A stretch of 64,000 bases of DNA from QIAW01 sp035487295 (GCA_035487295.1 DATHMH010000042.1:124001-188000); one strand, 5' to 3'; numbered from the stretch's first letter, positions 27,607-37,494 are shown. Notes: generated by a model from the sequence alone, not told the origin. A program made the numbers and translations.

Positions 27607-29712
27607 ATGTCGACGCCTCGAACAGCCGTGAGATTACCCCTGGAGATCATTTCGTTTGCCCTCGCGTTTGCTATGCTCTGCTTCCCGCATTCTTTGCAAG
27701 CGCAAACCATACCCTCTGACGCTGCAAGTACTTGCACCGTCACTGCAACGGACTTTGCGAATTGGTTTGAATCAGGCACGCCTTCACTCAACGGAGTTGT
27801 GAAACCCGCGGACAGCCTGAACTTCATCGACCAGCCGAACTGCTCCTTCTACCAATGGTCGCAACAGATGTTCCTGTGGCTCACTTCCCCTGCTCCGCCC
27901 ACTTATTGCGGCGGAGGCAACCACGTGTTGGATTCCCCCGCTTTCTTCGATGTTACGCCACTCGATCAGAATTTCCAGCGCCAGTTCATCTCGCATACCT
28001 GCAGCCCGTCAGGAGGCATCAACAGATTTCTCCTGGTGCGCGCGGCCAAAGTGGGCCCGCACGGCCTTCCTGTCATCTTTGACAAGAACGGGAGGATGCT
28101 TGACGTCGAGCCCGCGCCCCAAGGACCGACCGGAAAACCCATCGTCCTCGACCGGCAGGGCCAGCAGGTGGAGATTGAAAGCATCAGGATCGTAAAAGGA
28201 AAACCTGTCTTTAGGACAAAAAACGGCATCGTCCAGTTCCCCCGGCCCGTGCTGAAAACCAGGTTTAACCGTGCCTTTACAGTGCAGCAATTCATGGTGG
28301 GGAATCGGCCAATCTTTTTGGATGCATTCGGCAACGTGGTTGAGACCGAAGAAGGCCAAGCCGTCAGTAATGCTGTCTTAATGTCGCAGACTGGCTCGCT
28401 TACTTACTATGTCGCGATCGTGAATGACGTGTTCGCGTATTTTCTGACGGGCGCAAAAACGGGCCATATCAACACCGCGAACCAGTTTCCAACCACTCCT
28501 GGGGATCTATCGCAGATTACGTCTTTCGCTTCCTCGCATGGAGTCACGTTCCCGGACCCGAATGCCCTGGCTGTGGAAATCAAGTCGTCGTGGGTGGAAG
28601 CCTCGACCTTGCCTGATGCGAGCAAATACATCACCACCATGGCGACCATACCCACCTACACCAAGACAGCGGCGCAATGGACTCCCAGCGGCCAGCAAAC
28701 CGTAAGACTAGCTTTGGTCGGAATGCACGTGGTGGGGAGCACCGGGACTCGAAGCAGTCCAACTGGTCCCGGACACCCGGAAATGATCTGGGCAACCTTC
28801 GAGCACTTTGGCAACATGCCTTTCGATACATACAGGTACAACTCGACCAGCGGGACTAACCCGAAAAAAATCCTGCGCGACACATCCGGCACGTGGCTGT
28901 TCTCCAAGAGCAATTCCACCGGGCCGTTCAATTGCGAGCTCTTGTTCCAGGATGGACAGAACATTAAGCCTGCAACGACTTCGCCGCCCTGCCCGGCTGG
29001 AGGGTTCGCCGGCAGCGATTCAATTCGTAGAAAGGCCTTTGGTGCGGCCGACGATGTTCCTCCCAATCCATTTGTTGATACGCCTGGTTCCAATACCGAT
29101 ATCATTTCCATCAATAACAGCGTTCACGGACAGATGCCGGCGGGCGACATCCGCAACAATTACTTCCTTGCCGGCGCCACCTGGACCCCTCTTGGCAGAG
29201 CTCCCATAACCGGCAACGAAGGCGTTGGCACCAGCATGTTGGCCGGCGGAACCATGGAAACGTACTTCCAAGGTTCGGATATAACAGCGGCAAGCGGCGG
29301 CACGAATTGCTTCAATTGCCACACCAGCGGCGCCAGTACGCATAATCTGGCGACGACTGACGTGAGCCATATCTTTGGCGCGCTGAACGCCCTTACATTT
29401 CCGCACTTGGTCGCGCGGGTTACGGTGCTGAACAAAACGGCGGCGCTGCACAGCATTCGGGTGACGACAACCAACTCCGCCACTGGAGCGGCCGTTGCCG
29501 GAGCCACGGTGACTGTGTTAGACGCGGACTCCGGTGACGAGATTGCATCGGGCACCACTGCCGCCGACGGCACCATCACGCTCAAATACAGGCGCTGCTC
29601 GATCTTGCTCGACGAGCTGCCCAACAACAAGCCGCCACGCCGCGTCTTTGTGCCTTGCGACGGTTCCGCAACAGCCGCTGGGTTGGGTGAGGCAGCATTC
29701 CCAGCACCGTGA
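27607..29712 (+). CDS. Large secreted protein with CXXCH haem-binding motif
   Basis: 701 residues with a signal peptide (about 1-32). The central region is unlike any family I can name (SFYQWSQQMFLWLTSPAPP, IWATFEHFGNMPFD). Near residue 570 is CFNCHTSG, a single c-type haem site, and the last about 100 residues resemble a carboxypeptidase-regulatory or Big-type beta domain (ATVTVLDADSGDEIASGTTAADG). Likely a periplasmic or extracellular redox protein. Its TGA overlaps the GTG start of a small ORF. Start ATG 27607 with AAAGGAG upstream. Confidence 0.7.
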   Translation: MSTPRTAVRLPLEIISFALAFAMLCFPHSLQAQTIPSDAASTCTVTATDFANWFESGTPSLNGVVKPADSLNFIDQPNCSFYQWSQQMFLWLTSPAPPTYCGGGNHVLDSPAFFDVTPLDQNFQRQFISHTCSPSGGINRFLLVRAAKVGPHGLPVIFDKNGRMLDVEPAPQGPTGKPIVLDRQGQQVEIESIRIVKGKPVFRTKNGIVQFPRPVLKTRFNRAFTVQQFMVGNRPIFLDAFGNVVETEEGQAVSNAVLMSQTGSLTYYVAIVNDVFAYFLTGAKTGHINTANQFPTTPGDLSQITSFASSHGVTFPDPNALAVEIKSSWVEASTLPDASKYITTMATIPTYTKTAAQWTPSGQQTVRLALVGMHVVGSTGTRSSPTGPGHPEMIWATFEHFGNMPFDTYRYNSTSGTNPKKILRDTSGTWLFSKSNSTGPFNCELLFQDGQNIKPATTSPPCPAGGFAGSDSIRRKAFGAADDVPPNPFVDTPGSNTDIISINNSVHGQMPAGDIRNNYFLAGATWTPLGRAPITGNEGVGTSMLAGGTMETYFQGSDITAASGGTNCFNCHTSGASTHNLATTDVSHIFGALNALTFPHLVARVTVLNKTAALHSIRVTTTNSATGAAVAGATVTVLDADSGDEIASGTTAADGTITLKYRRCSILLDELPNNKPPRRVFVPCDGSATAAGLGEAAFPAP

Positions 29713-29882
29713 GTTTCCTGCAGGGTGCGAGAACCGCCTTGGCCGCAGCCCGCAGCCTCTCATCGATATATTCGGCCACCGCGTTGCTGAGTGATCTTGC
29801 TGAACTTGAGATGGATTTGCCGCCTGGTCCTGGCAACACCCAGGCTGACTTGCCAGCGCAAGCCGCTCCGATCACTGAGTGA
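29709..29882 (+). CDS. Small coupled ORF (57 residues), unknown function
   Basis: Starts GTG 29709, overlapping the stop of the preceding gene as GTGA, an arrangement typical of translational coupling. The product begins MSFLQGARTALAAARS, has a helical Ala/Leu-rich first half and an acidic Pro-rich second half (DLPPGPGNTQAD). There is no signal peptide or known domain. The coupling argues for a real gene, but the short length keeps this tentative. Confidence 0.45.
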   Translation: MSFLQGARTALAAARSLSSIYSATALLSDLAELEMDLPPGPGNTQADLPAQAAPITE

Positions 29883-29940
29883 ACGCGGTGCCGGGAGGGG
29901 AGTTGCCCCCCCGAGAGGTGAACCTCGGCAGACCGCTATT

Positions 29941-29992
29941 CCTTCGGGGTGCAAAAATGCCAGAGTTCTGAAATCGTCGCCCAGGGCGCGCC
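29941..29992. repeat. Dispersed tRNA-tail repeat, unit 4
   Basis: TTCGGGGTGCAAAAATGCC, then AGAGTTCTGAAATCGTC, then GCCCAGGGCGCGCC. The minus-strand frame reads WRALGDDFRTLAFLHPEG. It lies in the 270-base spacer between the coupled ORF and the spermidine-synthase fusion gene. Confidence 0.8.
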
Positions 29993-30149
29993 AGACCTTT
30001 GAGCTTTTTCTTCTCAAATGAGTTACAAGTGGCACCCTTCTTAACTCTTATCTATTTCAAACTCAACATTTTCCAAAAGACATTAAGGCAAGCTGCCAAT
30101 ATTTGTTCGCGATAAAGGAAATTGCCATTAAGCCTAAGCTTATAATTAT

Positions 30150-32414
30150 TTATCGTCTTGCCGCCATGGCATATAGCATCTTGCTCCACTGGGCAGGAAG
30201 CAGGGCACGCAGCAGATAATACTCGTTCACTGGCCTGTCATCCGCCAGCGGCTGCACCTCGAGATCGTTGAATTCAAGAATCTGGTTCAGGGGGACATCG
30301 TTTCGCAGCATCAAGTTAAATTGCCCCTCGGCCGTTTCTGCTGGGCCCCATTCCAGCATGTCGGCCACCGCCGCCGGGGGCATGCGGCGAACCAGTTCAG
30401 CAGCCGTGAGGTTGGGGATCGGTTTCATGCTGGCAATGAAATGAAAACCCCATCCTTCCACCGAACCAAAGCAGCGCACGTAGGGAAACGATTCCTGCAG
30501 CGCCTTCGTAATGGCCACCAGGTTAACGAGAGGATCGGTGGCCACGTTCCACTCCGCGTTCCTTGCTACCGTCCATTGCTGCAAAATACCTCCAGGTTTC
30601 AACCGGCGCTTTGCCACTTCGTAGAACTCTTTGGAATACAGCAGGCTCACCCCGGCGGCTGAGGTGGGAGGCGGCGGATCGATTGTAATCACGTCAAACT
30701 GCTGGTGCGTCTTCTCCAGAAACAGGCGGCCGTCGTCAATGATCAAGTGCGAGTTCGGAGATTGCAGCAAGCGTTCTCCATCGGGGTGGAAATAAGTAAA
30801 GACCTGGGGGACGCTGGGCACCAGTTCCACTGCCGTAGATTGAACGCCCCAAGAAAGCATCGAGCGATGTGTGGTTCCCATTCCGAAACAGATCACCAGC
30901 ACTTCTTTAGGAGGTTGCTCATGCAGGGCCAGCGGCAGGTGGGCCATCATCTTGGTAATGGGAGTAAGCTGGGTGATGCCAACTCCATTTACAAACAGCC
31001 TTTTTCCTTTTCCCTGACCCGTAGCGACAATGGTTGCCGTATAGTCCCGGCGCAGTTCGTAGTTCCTGAACTGCGAGTAGAACTCTCGCGTGAAAGCAAT
31101 GAGGACTACGGCAACAACTACAGTCTCCAGATAGAAACGGGCCCCATAGCGCGCCCGGAATGCCGGGCTTTGCGGTTTGAAAATGTAAAAAAGAAAAAAC
31201 AGTGGCAGGCAAAGCACAATCAGCGACCATCGTTCCCCGATGGAGGGCAGCAGCAGAAAACCTGAAAGCAGGGGGCCGACAATGCATCCAACAACATTGA
31301 CGGCGTACGCCCTTCCCGCCCGGTTTGGGTTCCCTTGAGAATATTGGTCCACCAACATAGGAGTGACAAATCCCAGCAGCCCCGTGATGGGCATGATGCC
31401 AAGGACGACCCGCATGGATCCTGGCATTTGCACGGAAAAATAAGGATTGGAGAAGCGCGGATCGGTCATCAGCAGAGGAAACAGTCCGGCCAAGCCCAAA
31501 AGCAACCAGGCCACATTTTCTTCCCCGGGCGCGTGCTTCCGCAGCCAGCGCCGGTATATCCGCGAACCGATGAAAGTCCCTATCAGATAACAGCCCAGGA
31601 TCCAGGCAAAGGCATATACCTCCGTTCCGACATACAACGTGAACTGCCGAATCCAGACAACCTCCATGGCCAGGCTGACCAGTCCGGTGAGAAAAAGAAG
31701 ACTCAGTATTAATTTCCCGGAGGAAACCACCACCGGTCTCGATGCCTCAGCCGCAATTTCAGCTTCTGCTCTCTCTTGTGCATCTTGTGCCCGCAGGCTC
31801 ATAACAAATGCCGCCGTTGCGACCAACACATTGCATACCGCCGCCAGCTTCATCGTGCTCCGGAACCCAAAGATCTCAATCAGCACAAATGCCGGCAGCA
31901 GCGCCCCCATGACCGCTCCCAGCACGTTCGCCAGATATAAATAACTGAACGTCCTTGGCCCAGCAGCGCTCAGCTTATTCATGGCCGCCATGGCCAGCGG
32001 GAAGGTCGCTCCCATGCAGGTCGTCCAAGGCAGCAGGATCAGAGTGATCCATAGCGCCGCGATCCAGTAATAATGCAAGGAGGAAGCCGAAAGGTCGCCT
32101 CCATAGTGCTCCAGGTAATTCCTCGCCCACCGCATTTCCACCGGCACAGCCCATGCGGAAATCCCGATCAGCAATTCGCTTAGGGCATAGAGACGCAGCG
32201 GATACCTTCCGCTCCGGCCTTGCAGGTTGCGCATCCCCCGGCCGGCGATCCAGCTTCCCAGGCCCAGCCCGACCATGAATAGCGACAGGAAGATGGAAAC
32301 CACCGGTGTGGTCACCCCAAAATGGGCCATCCCGAGCCGCACCCAAATCACCTCGTAGAGCAGACTGCAAAAACCGGAAAAGAAAAAGAAAACAAAAAAC
32401 CACCGCATCCGCAT
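30150..32414 (-). CDS. MFS-like membrane protein fused to spermidine-synthase domain
   Basis: About 754 residues from ATG 32414. Two blocks of transmembrane helices (about 1-210 and 230-450) are joined to a C-terminal spermine/spermidine synthase-type methyltransferase fold (about 460-740) with the nucleotide-binding strand VLVICFGMGTTHRSM and the DVITIDPPPPTSAG loop in diverged form. Such fused proteins are common in Acidobacteriota and deltaproteobacteria; their substrates are not established, and polyamine synthesis should not be assumed. It stands alone. Confidence 0.82.
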   Translation of the reverse strand: MRMRWFFVFFFFSGFCSLLYEVIWVRLGMAHFGVTTPVVSIFLSLFMVGLGLGSWIAGRGMRNLQGRSGRYPLRLYALSELLIGISAWAVPVEMRWARNYLEHYGGDLSASSLHYYWIAALWITLILLPWTTCMGATFPLAMAAMNKLSAAGPRTFSYLYLANVLGAVMGALLPAFVLIEIFGFRSTMKLAAVCNVLVATAAFVMSLRAQDAQERAEAEIAAEASRPVVVSSGKLILSLLFLTGLVSLAMEVVWIRQFTLYVGTEVYAFAWILGCYLIGTFIGSRIYRRWLRKHAPGEENVAWLLLGLAGLFPLLMTDPRFSNPYFSVQMPGSMRVVLGIMPITGLLGFVTPMLVDQYSQGNPNRAGRAYAVNVVGCIVGPLLSGFLLLPSIGERWSLIVLCLPLFFLFYIFKPQSPAFRARYGARFYLETVVVAVVLIAFTREFYSQFRNYELRRDYTATIVATGQGKGKRLFVNGVGITQLTPITKMMAHLPLALHEQPPKEVLVICFGMGTTHRSMLSWGVQSTAVELVPSVPQVFTYFHPDGERLLQSPNSHLIIDDGRLFLEKTHQQFDVITIDPPPPTSAAGVSLLYSKEFYEVAKRRLKPGGILQQWTVARNAEWNVATDPLVNLVAITKALQESFPYVRCFGSVEGWGFHFIASMKPIPNLTAAELVRRMPPAAVADMLEWGPAETAEGQFNLMLRNDVPLNQILEFNDLEVQPLADDRPVNEYYLLRALLPAQWSKMLYAMAARR

Positions 32415-32438
32415 GGTGTGCGCTCCCTGGCCGGTCAT

Positions 32439-32823
32439 GATCTGTTATCGCCGGACAAAAACAGCTTCAATGATGATGGAATATCGGGTTTCAATTGTGA
32501 TTGCAGGTATTAAAGCACGAGTCTCCCAAATTCGATACAGCAAAGGATTGCCTGCCAAGGCACCCGGGCACAAAACTACCCCGGTGATTAAGGCCCTCGA
32601 TAGCGCTCAAACAGGTCCTTCGGCTTCGCTCGGGATTTCGTGTGCGGGCGCTCAAAAACACCAGAGTTCTGAAATCGTCGCTCCGGGCGCGCGCCGGTTT
32701 TTATAGAACCGATAAATTTAATGAATTTGACGGTACCGACCCTGGCCCTGTAACTTGGAAGTCGCTTGAATCAACGAAGATCAGGCATCTCCAAAACCCA
32801 ACTCACTGGACCTTCAAAAAACC
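32439..32823. other. Intergenic control region between divergent genes
   Basis: No gene. It carries dispersed repeat unit 5 (32601-32695). The glnII promoter and any nitrogen-control site should lie in 32696-32823, but no clear box was found. Confidence 0.4.
32601..32695. repeat. Dispersed tRNA-tail repeat, unit 5, joined to a CTTCGGCTTCGCTC element
   Basis: GGTCCTTCGGCTTCGCTCGGGATTT is followed after a short gap by CAAAAACACCAGAGTTCTG, AAATCGTCGCTCCGGGCGCGC. The same two parts occur next to each other in the islet (12070-12100 and 11980-12024) but in the opposite order. Longer runs are given by position. Confidence 0.75.
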
Positions 32824-33867
32824 ATGGCAAAATACAAACTCGAATATATCTGGCTTGACGGCAAAACTCCCGTTCCCGATCTGCGCGGCAAGACTCTGAT
32901 GAAGGAATTTGAACATCCACCCACGCTGGCTGATCTACCTCTCTGGGGTTTTGACGGCAGCTCCACCATGCAGGCCGAAGGCAAAAGCTCTGACTGCGTG
33001 CTAAAACCTGTGGCACTGTATCCCGATGGAAGCCGCAAAGACGCTTATATCGTTCTTAGCGAAGTCCTACACCCTGATGGCACGCCGCATTCCAGCAACG
33101 CCCGCGCTACGATTGAGAACGACCCCGACTTGTGGATTGGTTTTGAGCAGGAGTATTTCCTGTACAAAGACGGACGTCCTCTGGGCTTCCCGGAGGAAGG
33201 CTACCCTGGTCCGCAAGGCCCATACTACTGCGGGGTTGGCTACAAATACATGGGCAGTGTAGCCCGTCAAATCGTCGAGGAGCACCTGGAACTCTGTCTG
33301 CATGCCGGCATCAATCATGAAGGCATCAATGCTGAAGTCGCCAAAGGTCAGTGGGAATTCCAGATCTTTGCCAAGGGCTCTGCCAAAGCGGCCGATGATA
33401 CCTGGACAGCGCGCTATTTGATGATGCGTCTCTGTGAGAAATACGAAGTGGATATGGTGTTGTATTGCAAACCCGTCAAAGGTGACTGGAATGGATCTGG
33501 CATGCACTGCAACTTCTCGAATAAATACCTCCGCGAAGTTGGTGGCAAGCAATACTTTGAAGCCGTCATGAAGGCCTTCTCCGACAACATCTCCGCCCAC
33601 ATCGGTGTATACGGCCCAGATAACCATCTGCGTTTGACAGGTCACCACGAAACGCAAGCCATTGACAAGTTCAGCTATGGCCTCTCTGATCGTGGTGCTT
33701 CGATCCGGATGCCTGTTAACTTTGTCAAGAACGGCTACAAGGGCTATCTGGAAGACCGCCGCCCGAACGCCGAAGGCGATCCCTACCAGATCGTCTCGCG
33801 CATTCTGAAGACGCTCAATAGCGTCGCGAAGCCTGAGGTGATGCGGGGCGTAGGCGTCGGCGTATAG
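32824..33867 (+). CDS. glnII: Glutamine synthetase type II
   Basis: 347 residues, the usual length for GSII (eukaryote-type) enzymes, much shorter than GSI. Diagnostic segments: YIWLDG, WGFDGSST, FGFEQEY-type (WIGFEQEYFLY), GHHETQAIDKFSYG and the C-terminal GASIRMP. Catalyses ATP-dependent glutamate plus ammonia to glutamine in the cytoplasm. It stands alone with a long leader containing dispersed repeat unit 5. GSII is not adenylylated in known systems, so control is probably transcriptional (established for the family, not seen here). Confidence 0.96.
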   Translation: MAKYKLEYIWLDGKTPVPDLRGKTLMKEFEHPPTLADLPLWGFDGSSTMQAEGKSSDCVLKPVALYPDGSRKDAYIVLSEVLHPDGTPHSSNARATIENDPDLWIGFEQEYFLYKDGRPLGFPEEGYPGPQGPYYCGVGYKYMGSVARQIVEEHLELCLHAGINHEGINAEVAKGQWEFQIFAKGSAKAADDTWTARYLMMRLCEKYEVDMVLYCKPVKGDWNGSGMHCNFSNKYLREVGGKQYFEAVMKAFSDNISAHIGVYGPDNHLRLTGHHETQAIDKFSYGLSDRGASIRMPVNFVKNGYKGYLEDRRPNAEGDPYQIVSRILKTLNSVAKPEVMRGVGVGV

Positions 33868-33990
33868 CCCAGGGGTGACCAGTGCGGTCGCTCGAGCGGT
33901 CGTTCGTTTAAGCCGGATAACCAGACAAGTGCCCTTCGGGGCGCGGCAATATGCTACAGGCTCAATTCTGTTAGCGAGTTGAGTCTGTGG

Positions 33991-34036
33991 CAGGGTTGCT
34001 AAAATTTAAAATCGTCCACTTGGGCGCACCATTCTT
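33991..34036. repeat. Dispersed tRNA-tail repeat, unit 6 (degenerate)
   Basis: TTTAAAATCGTCCAC followed by TTGGGCGCACCATTCTTTTC. It keeps the ATCGTC and the GGGCGC(G/A)CCATTCT tail, with most of the core lost. It follows glnII. Confidence 0.5.
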
Positions 34037-34113
34037 TTCGATATTCCGCATTCCAGTTCTGTTTCCGTAAGTTACGGAATATTTAACCTTGGGTTAATGG
34101 GCCAGGGGACTTC

Positions 34114-35178
34114 TTAGTGTCCCCTCCTGGAACGGATCAGTCTTCCGATATCTAAAGACAGACTGAAGGTGATACTGCTGAAGTCATACGTTATGCTGCG
34201 CGCGTATCCCACCTCGACATGCCAGAATTGGCTGGGTTCGAAGCCAACCCAGGTGTCAAACCCGTTCTCTCGCGTGAGTCCCGTTCCTGTGGTGACAGAT
34301 GCAAGTTCGAAAGGCCGGTTGGGATTCCCCTGGCCCGTGTTGCCGGTGTGCCCCGGAGCATTGGCGCTATTGCCGCGATTGCCATTATTACCCTTACCGT
34401 TATTGCCGTTGCCGTTGTTGCCATTGTTGCCCTGACCGTTGCCATTGTTGCCCTGGCCGCCGTTGCCGTTGTTGCCTTGGCCAGCTTTGCCGTTGTTGCC
34501 CTGGCTGGTCTGGTCGGGCAGAATCACCTGGCTGAAAACTGTCTGGCTTCCAGAGGGAAGAATCTGATAAGCCGAAGCGCCTACGGAGAAGTGATGGCCT
34601 ACATCATACTCGGCGCCCTCTTCCAGATGGCCGACTACACCCAGCGATGTAAAAGGGCGCGTCACCAGGGGCGTGTCTGACACAGTGTTCGCCAGGCCGG
34701 CTCCAACAAATGGCGTGATGCGATGAAACGTATACCCGAAGCGATTGGACCAATCCACACTCGCCCGTCCAGTGCTGTATCCCTTTTTGATGCTGCCGGT
34801 AGGGGCGGTCCCTGTAATTGTAGATGTGAAATTCCATTGGTCATGAGGCAGTCTAAAGGTCACCCCTAAATAGATGTTGCCAATGCCGTCATTAGTCCTG
34901 TGGACAGATGTACCCGTGGTCGAAGCCAGACTGTTATCAAGAACATTGCTGTAATACACCGGAACCCCGGTGAAGACGCCAAAGTGCTTATTGAAATCGT
35001 AGCCCAGATTGGAATCGAGCCTCAGAAGCTTATTGGAAGAATTAATCGAGCCCTGAAAACTTTCAATTGCAGTAATTCCCTTTTCCTGGTCAACCTGCGG
35101 CGAAGCTTGTCCCATGGCAGGCACACAGATTCCCAGCGCGACGATCCAATAGAGGAACTTAAGACCAAAAGATTTCAT
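34114..35178 (-). CDS. Outer-membrane beta-barrel-like protein with Gly/Asn repeat insert
   Basis: 354 residues. Signal peptide (about 1-23), then alternating strands typical of a porin or transporter-like barrel (GYDFNKHFGVFTGVPVYY, IGNIYLGVTFRLP, FGYTFHRITPFVGAGLAN) ending with an aromatic-rich strand. Residues about 223-280 are an insert of GQGNNGN-type repeats, likely a surface loop or flexible linker. The FecR-domain protein at 39164-39940 has a closely similar Gly/Asn tract, hinting that the two may work together (inference). The exact barrel family is unknown. Confidence 0.65.
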   Translation of the reverse strand: MKSFGLKFLYWIVALGICVPAMGQASPQVDQEKGITAIESFQGSINSSNKLLRLDSNLGYDFNKHFGVFTGVPVYYSNVLDNSLASTTGTSVHRTNDGIGNIYLGVTFRLPHDQWNFTSTITGTAPTGSIKKGYSTGRASVDWSNRFGYTFHRITPFVGAGLANTVSDTPLVTRPFTSLGVVGHLEEGAEYDVGHHFSVGASAYQILPSGSQTVFSQVILPDQTSQGNNGKAGQGNNGNGGQGNNGNGQGNNGNNGNGNNGKGNNGNRGNSANAPGHTGNTGQGNPNRPFELASVTTGTGLTRENGFDTWVGFEPSQFWHVEVGYARSITYDFSSITFSLSLDIGRLIRSRRGH

Positions 35179-35515
35179 TACCGCTCTCCACTATTATTTG
35201 GGCTGTTTTGTGGGGATAGCTTACAACGTTCCGGCAATATCCGGGTCTTTTTTCTTTGGTCAGGAACGCCAGTTATAGTCCCGGAAAATGTGCGGAGAAT
35301 CTAAAAGATTCGCGCGCGACGCTGATTCTGGCTGGTGAAAGCCGGTTTCGACATTTTTAAGGCACCCGGAAGGCCGATGTACTTTCGCGTTCTCTAAATC
35401 CGGCATTCTTGCCACAGTTGCGTGAAGCCGGCGTTAAAATTTGAGGATTCGCAGCCGTTGCATGTCTATCGGCTGTTTCCGGCAAAACATGCCGGGTACG
35501 CTGAGGAGTCAAGAT

Positions 35516-36697
35516 ATGCCAGACGGCTTCGTGATCGCCCCCCGGGCCAGCTTGCCATCTCAACCTGAGCCAGAGGCAACACCAAAAATCAGATTTTTAA
35601 GAGACTTTGCAGCCATCGTCCTCGTGGCTGTCGCGTATACCCTCGCAGGCAAGCTTGGGTTGAGATTGGCCTTCGCCAACCCGAGTGCCACAGCGGTCTG
35701 GCCGCCGACGGGAATTGCTCTCGCGGCGTTCCTGCTTATTGGCTACCGAGCCTGGCCGGGTATTCTGGTGGCGGCTTTCTTGACCAACATCACAACTGCA
35801 GGCGGCATCGCCACCTCGGCCAGCATCGCAGTTGGGAATACCCTGGAAGGGCTGCTGGGGGCCTATCTGGTGAACCATTTCGCAGGCGGCCTGCGCTCGT
35901 TCGAGCGTACGCGGGACGTTCTCAAATTTGTGTTCCTGGGCGCGATCCTTAGTACTCTCGTGAGCGCCACTTGCGGCGCAATCAGCCTTGTCTTCAGCGG
36001 CCTTGCCCGATGGAGCGACTCTGGAACGATTTGGCTGACGTGGTGGCTGGGAGACGCAACCGGCGATCTGATCGTAGCTCCCCTGCTGATCTTGTGGGCA
36101 ACCAGCAAGATTGTTTCCTATAATAGGAAACATGTGCTGGAAGCTGGCGCGCTCGCCCTTCTGCTTCTCTTCATGGGCGAGATCGTGTTTGGCGGCTTGT
36201 TTCCCTCCTCCTTCAAGCACTATCCATTAGAGTTCTTGTGCATTCCGTGCCTCATCTGGGCGGCATTGCGGTTTGGCCAGCGAGAGGTGGCAACGGTGAT
36301 CTTCCTGCTGTCAGGCATCGCCATTCGGGGCACGCTTCTTGGTTTTGGTCCATTTGTCGGCAAGACGCAAAACGAATCGTTGCTCCTGCTGCAGGCGTTT
36401 ATGGGCGTGACCGCGGTGATGACGATGACGCTCGCCACCATTGTCGCGGAACGCAGACGGGCGGAGATCGACCGGGAGGAGCTGATTCTGGAACTTCAGG
36501 AAGCGCTGAGCAGAATCAAGACCCTGAGAGGCCTGCTTCCAATATGCGCGGTCTGCAAGAATATTCGCGATGACCGGGGATACTGGAACGACATTGAGAG
36601 TTATATCCGCGCGCATTCCCACGCTGACTTTACGCATGGCATCTGCCCGGCATGTGCAAAGAGATTGTATCCCGAAGAGTGGAAGAACGCCTCCTAG
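35516..36697 (+). CDS. MASE1-domain membrane sensor with C-terminal Cys4 motif
   Basis: About 393 residues from ATG 35516, with GAGGAG 7 bases upstream. Residues about 30-325 form the eight-helix MASE1 sensory domain (LGLRLAFANPSATAVWPPTGIALA). A short coiled coil leads to LLPICAVCKNIRDDRGYWNDIE and HGICPACAKRLYP, the two CxxC pairs of a zinc-ribbon-like module often found at the ends of acidobacterial PAS/response-regulator proteins. There is no kinase, GGDEF or EAL output, so it must signal through a partner. It is divergent from the barrel gene. Confidence 0.82.
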   Translation: MPDGFVIAPRASLPSQPEPEATPKIRFLRDFAAIVLVAVAYTLAGKLGLRLAFANPSATAVWPPTGIALAAFLLIGYRAWPGILVAAFLTNITTAGGIATSASIAVGNTLEGLLGAYLVNHFAGGLRSFERTRDVLKFVFLGAILSTLVSATCGAISLVFSGLARWSDSGTIWLTWWLGDATGDLIVAPLLILWATSKIVSYNRKHVLEAGALALLLLFMGEIVFGGLFPSSFKHYPLEFLCIPCLIWAALRFGQREVATVIFLLSGIAIRGTLLGFGPFVGKTQNESLLLLQAFMGVTAVMTMTLATIVAERRRAEIDREELILELQEALSRIKTLRGLLPICAVCKNIRDDRGYWNDIESYIRAHSHADFTHGICPACAKRLYPEEWKNAS

Positions 36698-36741
36698 CCC
36701 TTACACGAACTGCACAATTTTTGTTCCGCAATTGTTGCAAG

Positions 36742-36777
36742 AAAAAAGGAGCATAGAGCCTAATCACTCTATGCTCC
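36742..36777 (-). terminator. Intrinsic terminator of the pilin gene
   Basis: Perfect 11-bp arms GGAGCATAGAG (36748-36758) and CTCTATGCTCC (36767-36777) with an 8-base loop. Read on the minus strand it is followed by TTTTTTC. It is about 100 bases past the pilin stop; it also lies past the MASE1 gene on the plus strand. Confidence 0.85.
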
Positions 36778-36876
36778 CTGGCTCCGTACCTATCTCTCTT
36801 AGGTACTTTGCCGAGACTGACCCCTAAACACGATGCAAGCGGCGAGTATCTGTATCGTGCTCTCTTTCTCTCTTTT

Positions 36877-37494
36877 CTAAAGCTGGTTCCACACCGAAGC
36901 GCGTGGATCGTAAGACCAGAGTTGAATGCGGCCTGCCGGGTTCACTGAAACGGCGGCCCATTTTCCCAGTGAAGATTGGAAGTAAGTTGCAAAGGCAATG
37001 TTCCCGCCCTGGGTGTTGCAAACCGCGCCTCTGGCAACCGGCGCCGGCGCACAAGGCATTCCGTGCGAGTCGAAAACCGGTGGATAGCCCAGAGTACCGC
37101 CTTTGGGAAATACTTTTCCCAGCAAGTCATTGGCGGCGGGCGCTCCGGCCTGGTCCCATAAAACATCGGAGCCAAGCTTAACCATCGGTTCCGGGGAAGC
37201 ATAAGCGCTTACGGGGTTGATGTTAGTGTCTGCTGTATCTACATAAGCAATCAGATCGCAGGATGCTACGCACGAAGCGTTAAGGAACTGGATCGCAGTT
37301 GCGTTATAGGTATTGTTGGCCGCGGCTGCGAGCTGGGCTCTTTGCAGAATACCGGCATAATTTTTTGTGGCTTTTTGCAGGTGAATGCCATCCACCGCAC
37401 TCTTGTACACTGGTACCGCAATCCCGGTAATCACCAGGATGATACCCAGCACAATCATCAGTTCGATTAATGAAAACCCTTTTTGCAGACGCAT
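36877..37494 (-). CDS. Type IV pilin/pseudopilin-like prepilin
   Basis: 205 residues from ATG 37494 (frame open to 37533). The N-terminus MRLQKG/FSLIELMIVLG is a class III prepilin signal with Glu5 in the mature protein and a long hydrophobic helix; cleavage by PilD is expected. Residues 30-205 form a globular domain with four or more Cys. No other pilus genes are near, so it may be a minor pilin or GspH-like pseudopilin. It may belong to the candidate sigma-54 transcription unit starting near 38940. Confidence 0.88.
   Translation of the reverse strand: MRLQKGFSLIELMIVLGIILVITGIAVPVYKSAVDGIHLQKATKNYAGILQRAQLAAAANNTYNATAIQFLNASCVASCDLIAYVDTADTNINPVSAYASPEPMVKLGSDVLWDQAGAPAANDLLGKVFPKGGTLGYPPVFDSHGMPCAPAPVARGAVCNTQGGNIAFATYFQSSLGKWAAVSVNPAGRIQLWSYDPRASVWNQL

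Noticed and set aside
30030..30046. Sigma-54 promoter (TGGCAC at 30030)
   Set aside because: No GC at the -12 position; spacing does not fit.
34380..34510. CRISPR-like short repeats
   Set aside because: They are in-frame GQGNNGN codon repeats of the barrel gene, with no unique spacers.
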